Positions 1-10,458 of a stretch of DNA of 64,000 nt are shown one piece after another. How positions within the stretch are numbered: the stretch's first letter is position 1; each line of letters starts with the position of its first letter. Source of the stretch: Laburnicola sp. R22_1 (taxonomy: Eukaryota > Ascomycota > Dothideomycetes > Pleosporales > Didymosphaeriaceae); NCBI GenBank assembly GCA_014281115.1, contig JACONQ010000005.1, forward strand, positions 1,364,001 to 1,428,000, given 5' to 3'. Made by a program: the position numbers and the translations under genes. Under the pieces are notes generated by a model, which saw only the letters and a list, made by a program, of their open reading frames with translations, was not told where the DNA came from and did no database searches.

Positions 1-3000
1 GGAGTCTGCTGACATGTGTTGTCCCTGAGTATTTTTATGCTGATTCGTCGCTTGTGTATAACTCGACTCTACAAGCGTTGGCAGTTCACAAGTATCGCGG
101 AAGCCTGGCAGCTCGGCTACATCTTCTGGTGTATACATCTTCTGTGTCATGTCTGACCTGAACTCAGAATGTTGAGATGATCGGTTCCGTGAGAAGCGAG
201 ACATGACCTTCCCGATAGACTTTCGAAAGCTTTTGGCATGCGGAGACCGATAGGGATGCTTCGTACACGGATTGTGCGTCTGGTCGGATTTGGATGGAGC
301 TGAGAAAAAGTGCGTGCGTGCCGACGTGGCCTGCGTAGTGATATGTTCTGCTCGGGGCGAATTAGGTAATTTTTGCGCGGTTGATGGGAAGTCTCTGGTG
401 TTGGTACTCCTGTGGCTAGAGCGCCTGAGTCTGCTCAAGGTCAGCGTGATTCACCTCTCCCGAGAATGAATAAAAGGGCCCGTACGAACACCAACTCGCA
501 AGACCAGCTATGAATCTCAATCGACAAGCGCATCGTTTCCAAAATTGGGAATTTGGTCCAAGTTATCTGAAGTGGGACACATCATAGATGGGGGAATTTA
601 TTCCACTCCATACCCCGCAGAAGGAATGGACGACATCGCCAATACACAGTGCTCTCAGTCCCACTGGACACCATTTTGAATGAGCAGGGATGTGCCGCAG
701 TCTACTAGTGACAGCACGGTATCGTGCCGCGCGTACGCCATGGAGATACAGTCCTCCAGGAAACAGTAAGATGAAGCGGGATCCGGACGCCAAGTTACAC
801 TGATGTATGATCGGGAGCGGGAATCTGTGTTCGCCTCGGAAGGGGCAAAAGCGTGATCATGGGGCAAAGTCTGATGGCGTTGGTTCGGTTCGCTCGGCAC
901 GGGGAGCTTCGGAGGTGGCCCTGTACAGATGGAAGACCAGGGACTTGGACCGCCGAGGGTATCGTACGGGCGATAGGTGGTACAATCAACCAGTACTATA
1001 CAAATAGGGATGCTGTGGCCAGAAGAGTTAGCGACAATGCGCATTGCGCGAAGCGGGACAGGCATACCTGGAGGTACTTCGCTTGCCTGCACCTCGGAAT
1101 GGGCCGATGATCGTTCAGGTGTCGCAGATTGGAGGAGGCGCGCCGCGCTCACCGGTAAGGCTGGGATGTATCTTGTTAGGCAATTTCCTGCCGACCAACC
1201 TGCAGGTAACCATTTTGAGTGTTGCAATGTGAAGTGACTCCAAAAGTAAAATGAAGCGACAGCGCTATCATTCGCGTGATGCTGTCGGCATTGAGATGAG
1301 TTTGCCATCCCGAGGAGTGCGTTCTCAAGGTACCAGTGAGGGTTGCTGTTAGCGTTAGATGGTTGGAGGATGGAGTGTATCTCGCGTCTTGCAGGGTGAC
1401 CCACATTGACCGGTTTTTGGTGATCATCAAGCGTGAAAACGCGGCAGAAAATTTTCATGACCTTGACTGTCCTGCACTTGGCGCAGAAATTTTCTCCATG
1501 AAAATGGTCGCTGGAGGCATGTCCCTTATACACACGTCGCAGGAGGAGGCGGAGCAGGCGTCCAAGGATATATTCAAAGAATGCTCAGCCCCCAGATTCG
1601 AATTATGGTACCCATCCCTTATGAGGCTCTCCTCAAGGCAGACTCAACGTTGGACACCTCTAACCATTCGTGGCTATGCTCGGCATGCGAGAGTTGGGCG
1701 ACATGTTTCCGAGGTGTGAACCGACTATCAAGCAATCCGAGGGCGACCGATGGGCTCTCCCTAGCGTTTTGTGGTAGCCTTAGCTTCCCGGTCCCTCTAA
1801 CGACTGGATGGTATGTGTCGAGCCATTGGGCTAGCAATCAAGCCATCGTGCGCAACCAGGGCTGTCGGTGTATCGCTGATTGGACATCCACGAAGCCCAA
1901 GTAACGAGCGTACCTTTGTGAAGCGATGCTACCGCTGACGAAACCGCCCTATTGAGATACACCCTCGTCTAGACACTGAGCTATACTGGGTGGGATGTCG
2001 TGAGGAAAAAGATTGGAGGAACGGGGCGACCTGGTCTGCTGTGAAGTCTTCCAGGGCCGCGTTTACGAGGCTGACGAGCGAGACCTGGGAACTCAATCCA
2101 ACCTTCCTGTTCCTTTGCTTATCGTGCTGTGTGCGGCCCCCTACCGAGAAGCCTCCACATCGCACATCCGAACGGTCGCTCTGCAGTCCAGCCAAGCCAA
2201 TCTTGGCCGCCTCATTATCGCGGGTGTGATGTACGGGGAGTGCAAAAGAAATCGCTTCTAATCGAGGAAACAGGAGCGCGGGGATGTGTCGAATGGTGCC
2301 GGTCGTCCAAACAAAGTCACATCGGACACGGGCCGGTGGTTGCCCCGCTTTCGCCCCGCCGTGACCACGAACCTGGGACCTGGTGTTTCTTCCCCCGATG
2401 GGTTTCGATACAAGGTAGTAAAACCATCAGCATCCATCCACGCGTTACACTGGCTGTATTGCTAACATCTCGTTCATGCGTTCCGCATGCAGGTGACATC
2501 TGGAACATGCGGGGTGCGATACCCGTGCGGTCACACTGCGGCAGAAACGGTTGGCGATCATCCTCAGCGTGCGAAATCTCTGTCGCGCATACCATCTGAT
2601 AGAGCCGCATTAAACTGACGGACCACTCGCCATTTGCCCTTCTAAGGGAATGTTGTGCCCATGTGCAACGGGGGACTTAGCCGCTGCCGTTACCCAGGCG
2701 CCTAGGAGATTGATCAAACACACCTATCAAAGCGACATGATCTGCTGCAGTACTAAGACCAAAATTTGCCCTTGTGACGACTGCTTCCTGCGGGAATACA
2801 TTGCGCCGAAGCGCGGGCGATCTGTCTCGAGCCATATCCCGACAGGTCCTCAGGAATACTTGACAATGATCCGAATGCGACAGGCGCTGCCACGTCACAT
2901 ATCATGCGAGAATTCCGGTGAACGTTGAGCTGAGTATCATGGATAGCTGCATGAATTTGCAACTCTATGCTCCGGCTCTGCCTACTACGTGCAGCCATAT

Positions 3001-3347
3001 GGGATGTGGAATCCTTGTGTACCGAAAGCTCCGGAATAAGGTTTGTATATGTGACATCCTAGTGCACGCGCGTACGGGGAAATCTCATTCATAGAGCGGA
3101 TGACATTAACTTCTATTTGAACGCTCTGTCGTTGGCATCATGAAAGCAAAGGGAAAGGAAATGCACACCCCGTGAAAACAGAGGCCCATCCATAAAACAA
3201 GGCGACAAAAAGCTTCCAGCCTTTCGAAGCGCTCAGTGACCTGCTGGTACCTGCGTATCGCCTGTTTGAAACAATGCAACGAACCCCTGAATAGTATGCC
3301 GTACAAAACCAAAAACCCCACCTCATTCCTCTTGTTTTGGCCAGATC
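1..3347. other. Region with no gene I can support
   Basis: Only scattered open frames are present. The longest is on the minus strand at 1533-655, opens with GTG rather than ATG, and its translation resembles no family I know. Plus-strand frames between 800 and 2600 break every 60-100 codons and show no convincing splice structure. The stretch could hold decayed genes. I see no RIP-like pile-up of TAG codons here and no terminal repeats. Confidence 0.5.
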
Positions 3348-4003
3348 TTAACCCTCGTTACTCTGAATGTCATCTTCTGGAAGCCGGACCCGTCCTACAG
3401 CATCCCATGGGCCATCACGGCGGGTCGCGCTTGTCCACCTGTCCAAATTGCTCATTGGTGCATGGCGGTCGTTCAGGCGTTCCAGCTCTGATGACGTGAG
3501 TCGCGGTCTCGTGCTGTGGCTGGTGCCACCCACGCTTTGAGAGTATCCATGCATACGTGAGGTTTGATAAGTGGCCTGGGGACTCGTGAGAGCGTTGTTG
3601 ACTGCGCCTTGATAGCCGGAGGAGGTGTGGGAAGAGTACTGGTTGAATGCGGGGTGTTGAACCATCTGGGCTGTCTCTAGGTTCTCGTTGTTCCGAGAGG
3701 AAGGGACTTCTAGCCATTGCTGGGATGTATCGAATTGTCGGTACCAGAGTCTGCCAGCTGGGTATGAAGGGCCCTGCAGATGGCCATTGGCTTGCGTACT
3801 ACTGTGCCGCGAAGACGTACGGTCGGCGGTTACAGATCTCTGATCCGTCTTTCGCGAAGTTAGTATCACAATCAGCTTGCAATAGGATTACTTACCGGCT
3901 CACTAGTGTACCCTAGCTCTGTGGAGGAAGCTTGCACTCGCCTTGGCTCTTCGTGAGAGCCTTCATTGGTGCCGCGGCGATCTGGACTATCCTTTCGTTG
4001 CAT
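3348..4003 (-). CDS. Hypothetical Ser/Thr/Gln-rich protein, two exons
   Basis: I do not recognise this family. The model uses an ATG at 4003, exon 1 4003-3896 (36 codons), a 47-nt intron 3895-3849 with a GTAAGT donor, a perfect TACTAAC branch point and an AAG acceptor, and exon 2 3848-3348. It encodes 202 residues. The product is hydrophilic and rich in Ser, Thr, Gln, Arg and Asn, with no membrane segment or signal peptide, so it is probably disordered. The reading frame stays open upstream of 4003 as far as an in-frame TAG at about 4139 that is also a possible acceptor (CCTAG), so a longer 5' end is possible, perhaps beginning at the ATG at 4343. The exact phase match across the consensus intron is the main evidence that the gene is real. 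Confidence 0.5.
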
Positions 4004-4998
4004 ATTAGCGTGAGTTCTTCGAGGAAGGGACCGAAATAGTCGATGTAGTGTGATCGTAAAGGAGTGTTGGTCGAATGTCGATTCAGAAAAGCCTTGATGG
4101 ACGGGAAGGGAGAGAGTCCAAGGCGTATATACGCGTACCTAGGCACGCAAATCCGAGAAGACCTAGTAAGGGACTGTTAGTGTGCTGATACAAGCCGGTG
4201 TTCGGGTCGCAACTGGAGGTGGTGACAAAGTCAGAGTGAGCAGACGGCGGGGATGTTATAAGCGTCAGTACTTGATAGCAATGGTGTGATAGGTAGAACA
4301 GTGGGGCAATGAACAAAAGTTGTGCTGCTGTATTGTTGTCCATGTGCTGCCTCAGTTATCTAGGCAACCACATAGAGAAACAGTTTGTTTTGGTGGCTAG
4401 CGTGGTCCTGCTCGCCGTTTCTTTCACGTTATTCGTGGTGAAGAGCGCTCATCAGTGAAAGAAGGTCAGGCGCTAATTCTGCATCCTATAGGAACAACTT
4501 CAGGTCCCCCGAGCTAGTCCTGTTGGACGGAGGGGCGTACCACTACACCAACCAGTCAGTCGGATACGCATCGTTACAGCGGGAGATCGAAGCCGAGAGT
4601 GGGGGAGAAGCTGGGAGAGATGTACCACTTCAAGGGTAAAACCATCGCAAGCCTTTCGGTAGGAAATCTGTCGGGGTGTATCACTTTTGCAAGACTGGGG
4701 TGAGAAAGGCACCAAAAAGGCGTTAAATGTGGTTGTGTTCTAGATAACAACAAGGAAGAAGCCATGCCGTGACGTAGTGGAAATAGCTAGGCAGGTCGCT
4801 CTTGCCAAATCCGTGAGTACGCACCTCGAACCACTACTCCCCCACCATGGGCGTCTAGTAATAAAGTACACTCCATTATGCATTTTCTTTACCTATGACG
4901 CCTAGTTCCCTCATTTTTGCGAGAAAACTATGACATGAAGAGAAACTCATTACGAACTTGTGTCAATCTATCCCATCCAACAAGAGTACTCCGCAATC
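4004..4998. other. Intergenic region, possibly with the 5' exon of the minus-strand gene at 3348
   Basis: The minus strand is open in the frame of the downstream gene from 4003 back to 4138, where a CTAG acceptor follows an ACTAAC branch-like motif. A short minus-strand frame with an ATG at 4343 opens with a hydrophobic stretch and could be a first exon, but its donor (GTACTG) is weak. Nothing recognisable lies between 4344 and 4998. Confidence 0.3.
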
Positions 4999-6533
4999 TC
5001 AATGACTGACTGTCGAACCTTCAGCGGAAAGTCGATCGCGCCACGCGAATACAGAGCTGCCTGGTGCTTCCTCAAAGTCCCGCTCCCCCTTCTCAACCTC
5101 TTTGAGCTCTCCTTTGTATTGCCATTGTTTCGCTTCTTCTGCAGGCAGAGCTGCGAATCTCCGGTTCCCAACAAGTGTCTCATTAACAAGGTCCAAAACG
5201 AAAGTCTTGATACTCGTGTAATGAACCACGTCGTCCACCACATTCGACCATTTTCCGGATGTCACACGGCATTGTGTGAACCTCACTTCAGAAAGTGTAT
5301 CTTTGTGTCGAAGGATAAGATTCCTCAACTCTTCTTCTGGTTCATAGACGCCACGAAAGCTGAGAGTTTGCAGCTGTCGCCAAGTTGTCTCCAAGCGCAA
5401 GGGAGCATAGGGTGACTGGCCGTTCATCACAAGGCTTTCTGGGTTAGGGCTCAATGGCTGTACGCTTAGGCCTAGATGACGAAGACCTTTGGCTTCTGAA
5501 AGTAGGATACCCATGTTTTTAATACATAAATCCTGGTCGGATATCTCTGCAAGGGCCGCTCGCGAAGTCCGAGGCCGAAGGCTTAGTTCCAAATCCACCT
5601 TGTGCAGATTGCCGAAGACATATTTTCCGGCTTCGATCTGATCGGCTCGTGTGACCCGGAAATGTCCCAAATCAAACGCGGCTATAGTAGTCGGTCTCCG
5701 GGGCCCCAAATGGCGATAAGGCTCTACAACAAACTCGCGGACGCCAGAGTATTGTGTCATACACTAATATATATGCACCGTTAGCACATTCTCGTGAAGA
5801 AAGGATAGTAGACTGAATCTGGTCCTTTGGTAGGACGTACAAGCGCGCCAATAAGATGATGGAGGCCTTGTGAAGATCCTCTGTATGCAAGTGACATTAC
5901 AATATCTCGAGGTATGATCCCTTCCATAATTTTCCCTTCGACCGGAACGTGCCGTTGTAGTGGAGAGTATACAATACGGCTAACGTTCGGCATCCAGTCA
6001 AGAGCACGAGCGACAGTTTGTAGGAAAACTTGTTCGTTCTTCATTTCCTCCTGCTCTTGATACAGTAGTTGATATCTTTTGAACCTAAGTACTTTTAGAA
6101 CGATTTTAGCTTTGAGTTTGTAGAAGTGACCGCTTACCTGGATTGCGATTCCCGGGCCACAGAGCACCGAAGTTGTGGATACCCATTCGCCATACAATGA
6201 TATCTATGACAGTTGCTTGCAAGAAGCGCATCATACCTAAATAGTCCTTCGCATTAGCGGCAAGCCCACAGAAACCCACATACACGCAGTAACTTACTCT
6301 GTGCCATCGAGCACAATCTCCTTCACGTAATTGCGGTAATCAGGATGTAGCGAGATATTCTGAAATGCTCCCATCGCCTGGTACCGCATACATGCTACCA
6401 CGCTTCGAAATAGCGGGACTGAAGCATAGTCGCGACACATGGCGTTGGCAAGTCGTGCTGCTTTGAGGTCGCAGTTGGAGAGGTAGCTGAAGATATCTAT
6501 TTGAAGCTCAGCTGGCAACTGAGAGAGACTCAT
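4999..6533 (-). CDS. F-box domain protein
   Basis: The protein probably acts as the substrate-recognition subunit of an SCF ubiquitin ligase by binding Skp1 through its F-box. Four exons fit in phase: 6533-6298, 6236-6138, 6084-5841 and 5763-4999, giving 447 residues. Introns are 61, 53 and 77 nt with GTAAGT, GTAAGC and GTACGT donors; intron 3 has a GCTAAC branch motif. The F-box occupies residues 2-45 and begins with the typical LPAELQIDIFSYL helix, followed by a CRDYASV-type stretch. The rest contains leucine-rich segments with LRHLGLSV- and LQTLSFRGV-like strands, as in fungal F-box proteins with degenerate leucine-rich repeats. The substrate cannot be inferred. The start is the only ATG immediately before the F-box. 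Confidence 0.85.
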
Positions 6534-7014
6534 CGTAGATGGGGCGGGATGCGCCGCTGGCTATTAACGGGTGTGGTTAAGTTGGACCTAAGGTGAGAAT
6601 CTGCAGGCAGAGGTGGAGGGTCACGGTACAATATATCACCCAGGGTCTGAGCTATGACCACCAGCCCACCAAAGAAATGGACCACCCCAACCCCACCGTC
6701 TTTCACTCGCGCTTGTTCTGCAATAACCGCTACGCTCTACTGGGATCCCCTGGGTACAATCCCTGACTAGATAGCATACCATAGTAAGCGCTTCTACGGG
6801 ATTAAAATGTAATAGGCGAGAATGTGAATGCTCTAATGCTTTATGCTGATATAGTTAAGGATTGTGGTGAACTGCTTGTGTGTCCAGAGGGAACTGCAGT
6901 AGAGCTTTCAGATAGGAATATAATTTACACCGCAAGAACATCTGTCACACTTTACATTGACCAGTGAGAATTATACATGTATGCGTAGCACTGACCTGAT
7001 TATGATAGTCTCTA
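6534..7014. other. Intergenic region
   Basis: This holds the upstream region of the F-box gene and the 3' flank of the ERCC1 homologue, both on the minus strand. It is AT-rich towards 6800-7000. I see no gene. Confidence 0.6.
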
Positions 7015-8142
7015 TTATTGCTCTCGCAATTTGTTCAGCGCAGCTAGGATACCGTCGCTCATACTCTCGTTCTCCGGCTTCCGCTTTTTGGTGTTTACAG
7101 AGCTTCCCAATTGACCGTCTTTTCGCAGAGGCTGTTGAGCGAGGCTGTTGCCAGTCTCCGCTTGCCGCATTACCCCCTCCTCGTCTTCACCAAGCGAAGG
7201 TGCATTCAAATCCTCTGCGATGCGGTGGGAAGGGCGACTATCGGCGTCTGAGGCTGCCGCCGCAGGTGCCGTTCTTGTCATTTCGACCGCCAAGGGGACC
7301 GCGTCGTCCACCCGACGATGCGCTGACTCCTCCAGTACATCGTCCTCAAGTGTTTGGTTGCCTTCTTCCGCAGTAGACACACCCCGAGACAAAGCGCTCC
7401 GTTTCGCAGCCTTCTTGATCCTGAACGGCTCGCTGACAGCATTGCACCAACGCTGAACCTTCTTATCTCCCCAGCCAGCAATCAGCCCAATTTCTTCCGG
7501 CCCTGCGTTGATTGCCGTGCGGACGCTTCCGAAGTTGGACACGAGGCCTAGAGCATCGGTTTTGTTGATGCTGCGCGGTACTGTAATGAACTCGACAAGC
7601 TTGTCTGCATAGCTCGACGACTGCTGAGCCTTGATGCTGGTGGGGGCAGCATGCTCGAACGTCTTGAATAGCTCCAGATAGCGGCCGGCCTCCTGGGCGC
7701 TCCAGGCTAGCATGATGGTGACGTTGTTGACAAGCGATGTCTTGGACAGCTCCCGCAGCGAATCCTCGTGGTTCTCAATGTCGACCATGGTCAGCAGGAT
7801 GCGTAGCTGGTACTGGCCCTTGAGGTCCCGGATGCGGTTGTAGATGTACTCGGGGTGCAGGCGGTGGTACTTGAGCGACAGGAACAGCGCGCACGTCGTG
7901 GCACCCAGGACGTAGTCGGCTGGAATGTCAGAGTACTCCCATGCCACGGTGCGCACGCTGGTGAGGATGGGGTTGCCCTTCTGGCGCGGTGACACCAGGA
8001 TGGAGCTGGGCCCCGCACGCGACGGCAGGGCCTGCGGCTTGGGCTGCTGCACTCTGGGCGCGTTTTGGTTCGCGTTCTGGGGCGCGGGCGCGTCGGGGCG
8101 TGCAGTTTGCGCTGTCGCGGATGCGCTGGCGGCGTCATCCAT
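7015..8142 (-). CDS. RAD10: ERCC1/Rad10/Swi10 structure-specific endonuclease subunit
   Basis: This is the non-catalytic partner of XPF/Rad1. Together they cut the 5' side of bubbles and flaps in nucleotide excision repair, crosslink repair and single-strand annealing in the nucleus. It is a single exon of 375 residues. The Rad10 central domain spans about residues 48-163, starting at the NPILTSVR motif and containing the DYVLG and FLSLKYHRLHPEYI strands that bind XPA/Rad14 and DNA in the family. A tandem helix-hairpin-helix region follows at about 185-240 (FGSVR, IGLIAGWGDKK). The C-terminal 130 residues are low-complexity and poorly conserved. The ATG at 8142 is preferred because the 87 upstream in-frame codons are Arg/His-rich, repeat-like and absent from the family. 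The gene is divergent from MED19. Confidence 0.93.
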   Translation of the reverse strand: MDDAASASATAQTARPDAPAPQNANQNAPRVQQPKPQALPSRAGPSSILVSPRQKGNPILTSVRTVAWEYSDIPADYVLGATTCALFLSLKYHRLHPEYIYNRIRDLKGQYQLRILLTMVDIENHEDSLRELSKTSLVNNVTIMLAWSAQEAGRYLELFKTFEHAAPTSIKAQQSSSYADKLVEFITVPRSINKTDALGLVSNFGSVRTAINAGPEEIGLIAGWGDKKVQRWCNAVSEPFRIKKAAKRSALSRGVSTAEEGNQTLEDDVLEESAHRRVDDAVPLAVEMTRTAPAAAASDADSRPSHRIAEDLNAPSLGEDEEGVMRQAETGNSLAQQPLRKDGQLGSSVNTKKRKPENESMSDGILAALNKLREQ

Positions 8143-8610
8143 ACCGGCTGTGATGGGCCGACGGGGCCTGCATCGGGCAGCGTGTCTGTGTCTGTGGCAG
8201 ACGGCGTGTCTGTGTCTCTGTCTCTGTGTCGAGGGCCGGCTGTGGCAGACGACGTGAGACGTGGAGCCGTGGGTGAATGAGGCGAACGAGCCCGAGCGCC
8301 GGCGTGCACGTGACCGCGGGCCAACCTTGGAACCTAGGAAAGCCCATTCTTCCTCACCCCAGGTGAGAGAGCCCAGCGCCCAACCCACAACCCCAACCCG
8401 CATCCCTCCTCACCCCCCGCCCGCAACGCCAACCACCACCCGCTCGCCCACGAGCCCTGCACGCCTCTGCGCCCGCCGCCGCCGTCTCCCTCGCATGCGC
8501 ACCGCCTAGACGCCCGTCCGCCGGCCACTCGCTTCGCCAAGCGCCTTTGACGACTGCACCCGCCGCTCCTTCGCCCGCCGTCACCGTCACTGCAGACGCT
8601 GCGGCCCTTG
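8143..8610. promoter_or_regulatory. Shared upstream region of ERCC1 and MED19
   Basis: This 468-bp interval separates two divergently transcribed genes. It contains a TGTCTGTG/TCTCTGTG simple-repeat run at about 8182-8230 and a strongly pyrimidine-rich stretch (mostly C and A on the plus strand) at about 8350-8450. I see no clear TATA box. It should carry both promoters, but no specific site can be assigned. Confidence 0.5.
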
Positions 8611-9862
8611 ATGTCGGAGCCCACCACGAAGCGACAACGCTTGACGGGTTCGTTCTCACCGGCCTCGCCGCCCTACCACGTCGCCGCCAAGAGCAGCGAG
8701 ACAAAGACGCCCATCGTCCAGCCGAACACGCCGACCTCGCCGCCCTACCCCCCGATGAGTTCGCAGTCAAATGGCCGCCCTGCCGTGACTGCGCCCGCGG
8801 CCCTCTCAGAGATGACCCCCCCCTCGTCCGTGTCCATGTCGCAGCAGGCCTCGCACTTGGGCCCGTCGGCGAACCCCGTGCACCCTTTCCCTACGCCCGC
8901 CAGCACCGCGGCGCCCTCGCATTCGATCAGCGTGGACAGCGACGGCGATGCGCTGATGGAGGACAACCACGGCGATGGTGCGGCGCGGTTAGGTGGACAC
9001 AGACTCACCAACCACAACCGGCAAAACACGAGCATTTTCTCGCCCGAAGGTGGCGTGGCAGCGGCGAAGGGTGTCTGTGGCAGCCAGCTGTTCAGGCGCT
9101 GTCAAAGCAGTAAGGTCCCCTCTGTGCAGCGCAGTCTTGCTCTGTGTTACTGACACGGATTGCTGGGTAGCCCATGAGCCGTCGCGACCGCATTGCACGC
9201 AGAATCTGTTCGACCTCTATGACCTCAACTCACTCGCAAAGACGGTCGTTAGGCATGATCCGGACACTGGGGAGAAGATTAATAAGCTTAGGAAGTCTTA
9301 TGAGGGCAAAATTAAGGATATGCAGATCGCGGGCAAGCCCAAAGCGGTGAAGATGGAGGGGAAGTTTACGCAGCTTCACAATTATCCGGATGAGGACTAC
9401 AAGGCCTCGCATATCACCGGCAAGGAGATCCACACAGCCCTCAATGCGGATGGAACGGGGTTTGCCTCCAATTTCTCTGACCTGCTCGACAGCGCATTGG
9501 CAGGCACGGCGCCAGGCCCACTGCCGTCCCAGGACAGCGCAAAATACCGCGCATATATCGGCACGGACGAGACAGCCAAGTCGAAGCCCGCCACCGAAGG
9601 CGCACCGCACAAAGGAATAGCCTCAGCGTCGGCCACGCCAAATCCATACGCGGCATCCGCAGCAGCAAGATTAGCAAGACCAGAGAGGGCGGGATCAAAG
9701 CGGCAATACACAGACGCTTCTTTCCATGGCTACGGCGAGGGTTACACAGATGATTACGCCGAGTCGACAGGGGGTGAGGACAACGGAAATATGGCAAAGA
9801 GGCGGAAGCTCGCCTTTGAACGAACATCCCACCAAGTCGAAGTCGGCGGTGCACGACGATAG
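8611..9862 (+). CDS. MED19: Mediator complex subunit 19 (Rox3 family)
   Basis: This is a head-module subunit of Mediator, which links activators to RNA polymerase II. Exon 1 is 8611-9109 and exon 2 is 9171-9862, with a 61-nt GTAAGG...TAG intron; the phase matches and gives 396 residues. The N-terminal 140 residues are Pro/Ser/Thr-rich. The conserved Rox3 core begins across the splice (QLFRRC, then SRPHCTQNLFDLYDL) and continues with TDPVTGEK-like and INKLRKSYEGKIKD blocks. The C-terminus has a basic KRRKLAFERTSHQ segment that could act as a nuclear localisation signal. The ATG at 8611 is the first in frame. Unspliced message would stop about 15 codons into the intron. Confidence 0.9.
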
Positions 9863-10458
9863 AATCGGGTGACGGTGGACGAATGGGTCGAACGTACAAA
9901 GACGCAATAGTCAGTCACCATCTTTGGAATTCAACGAAAATATTTTGGATGCGGGTTTTTCCTCTCTACTGGCGCCGGCGGATGGGTCTCGAAAAGAGCA
10001 GGAGTTTGACGAAAGTAATTTTAGCATCGGGTCTTGAACGCATGTGCCTGCCTACACACCCATTTTCTAACGGGCCGGGGCTATGCGCGTTTCATTGTTA
10101 TTGTTCGTTTGGCATCGATGCTCTCATCTTTAGGAGAGCGATGGGGGATATCACGGCCGATGGCCGATGGGGCTTTCTCGTTTTAACTGTGCATATTGGG
10201 TGGAGTAGGTTCCCCAAGTCATGATACCCTTTAGGCCGCATGAAATGAAACAAAGAAATGTAAAATGTATTGTCAATCGATGAATGCACGACGTGGTTTC
10301 TGAGCTTCTGCACATTTCCAAAACATATCGGTATTGAGAACAATGGCAAGGACACGGTCAGATATATTTGACATGCAAAACCCAAACGCTATGCGATGTG
10401 TAAACAACCCAACCCAATATCTACAATGCAAGCTCATCAGAAACATACCTCTACCCAC
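9863..10458. other. Convergent 3' intergenic region
   Basis: This lies between the 3' ends of MED19 (plus) and the flavoprotein gene (minus) and should contain both 3' untranslated regions. I see no further gene. Confidence 0.6.

Noticed and set aside
655..1533. 292-codon minus-strand open frame
   Set aside because: It opens with GTG, has no recognisable domain and no splice support; treated as a chance frame.
8143..8403. N-terminal extension of the ERCC1 homologue to 8403
   Set aside because: The extra 87 codons are low-complexity Arg/His translation of a TGTCTG-type simple repeat and have no counterpart in the family.
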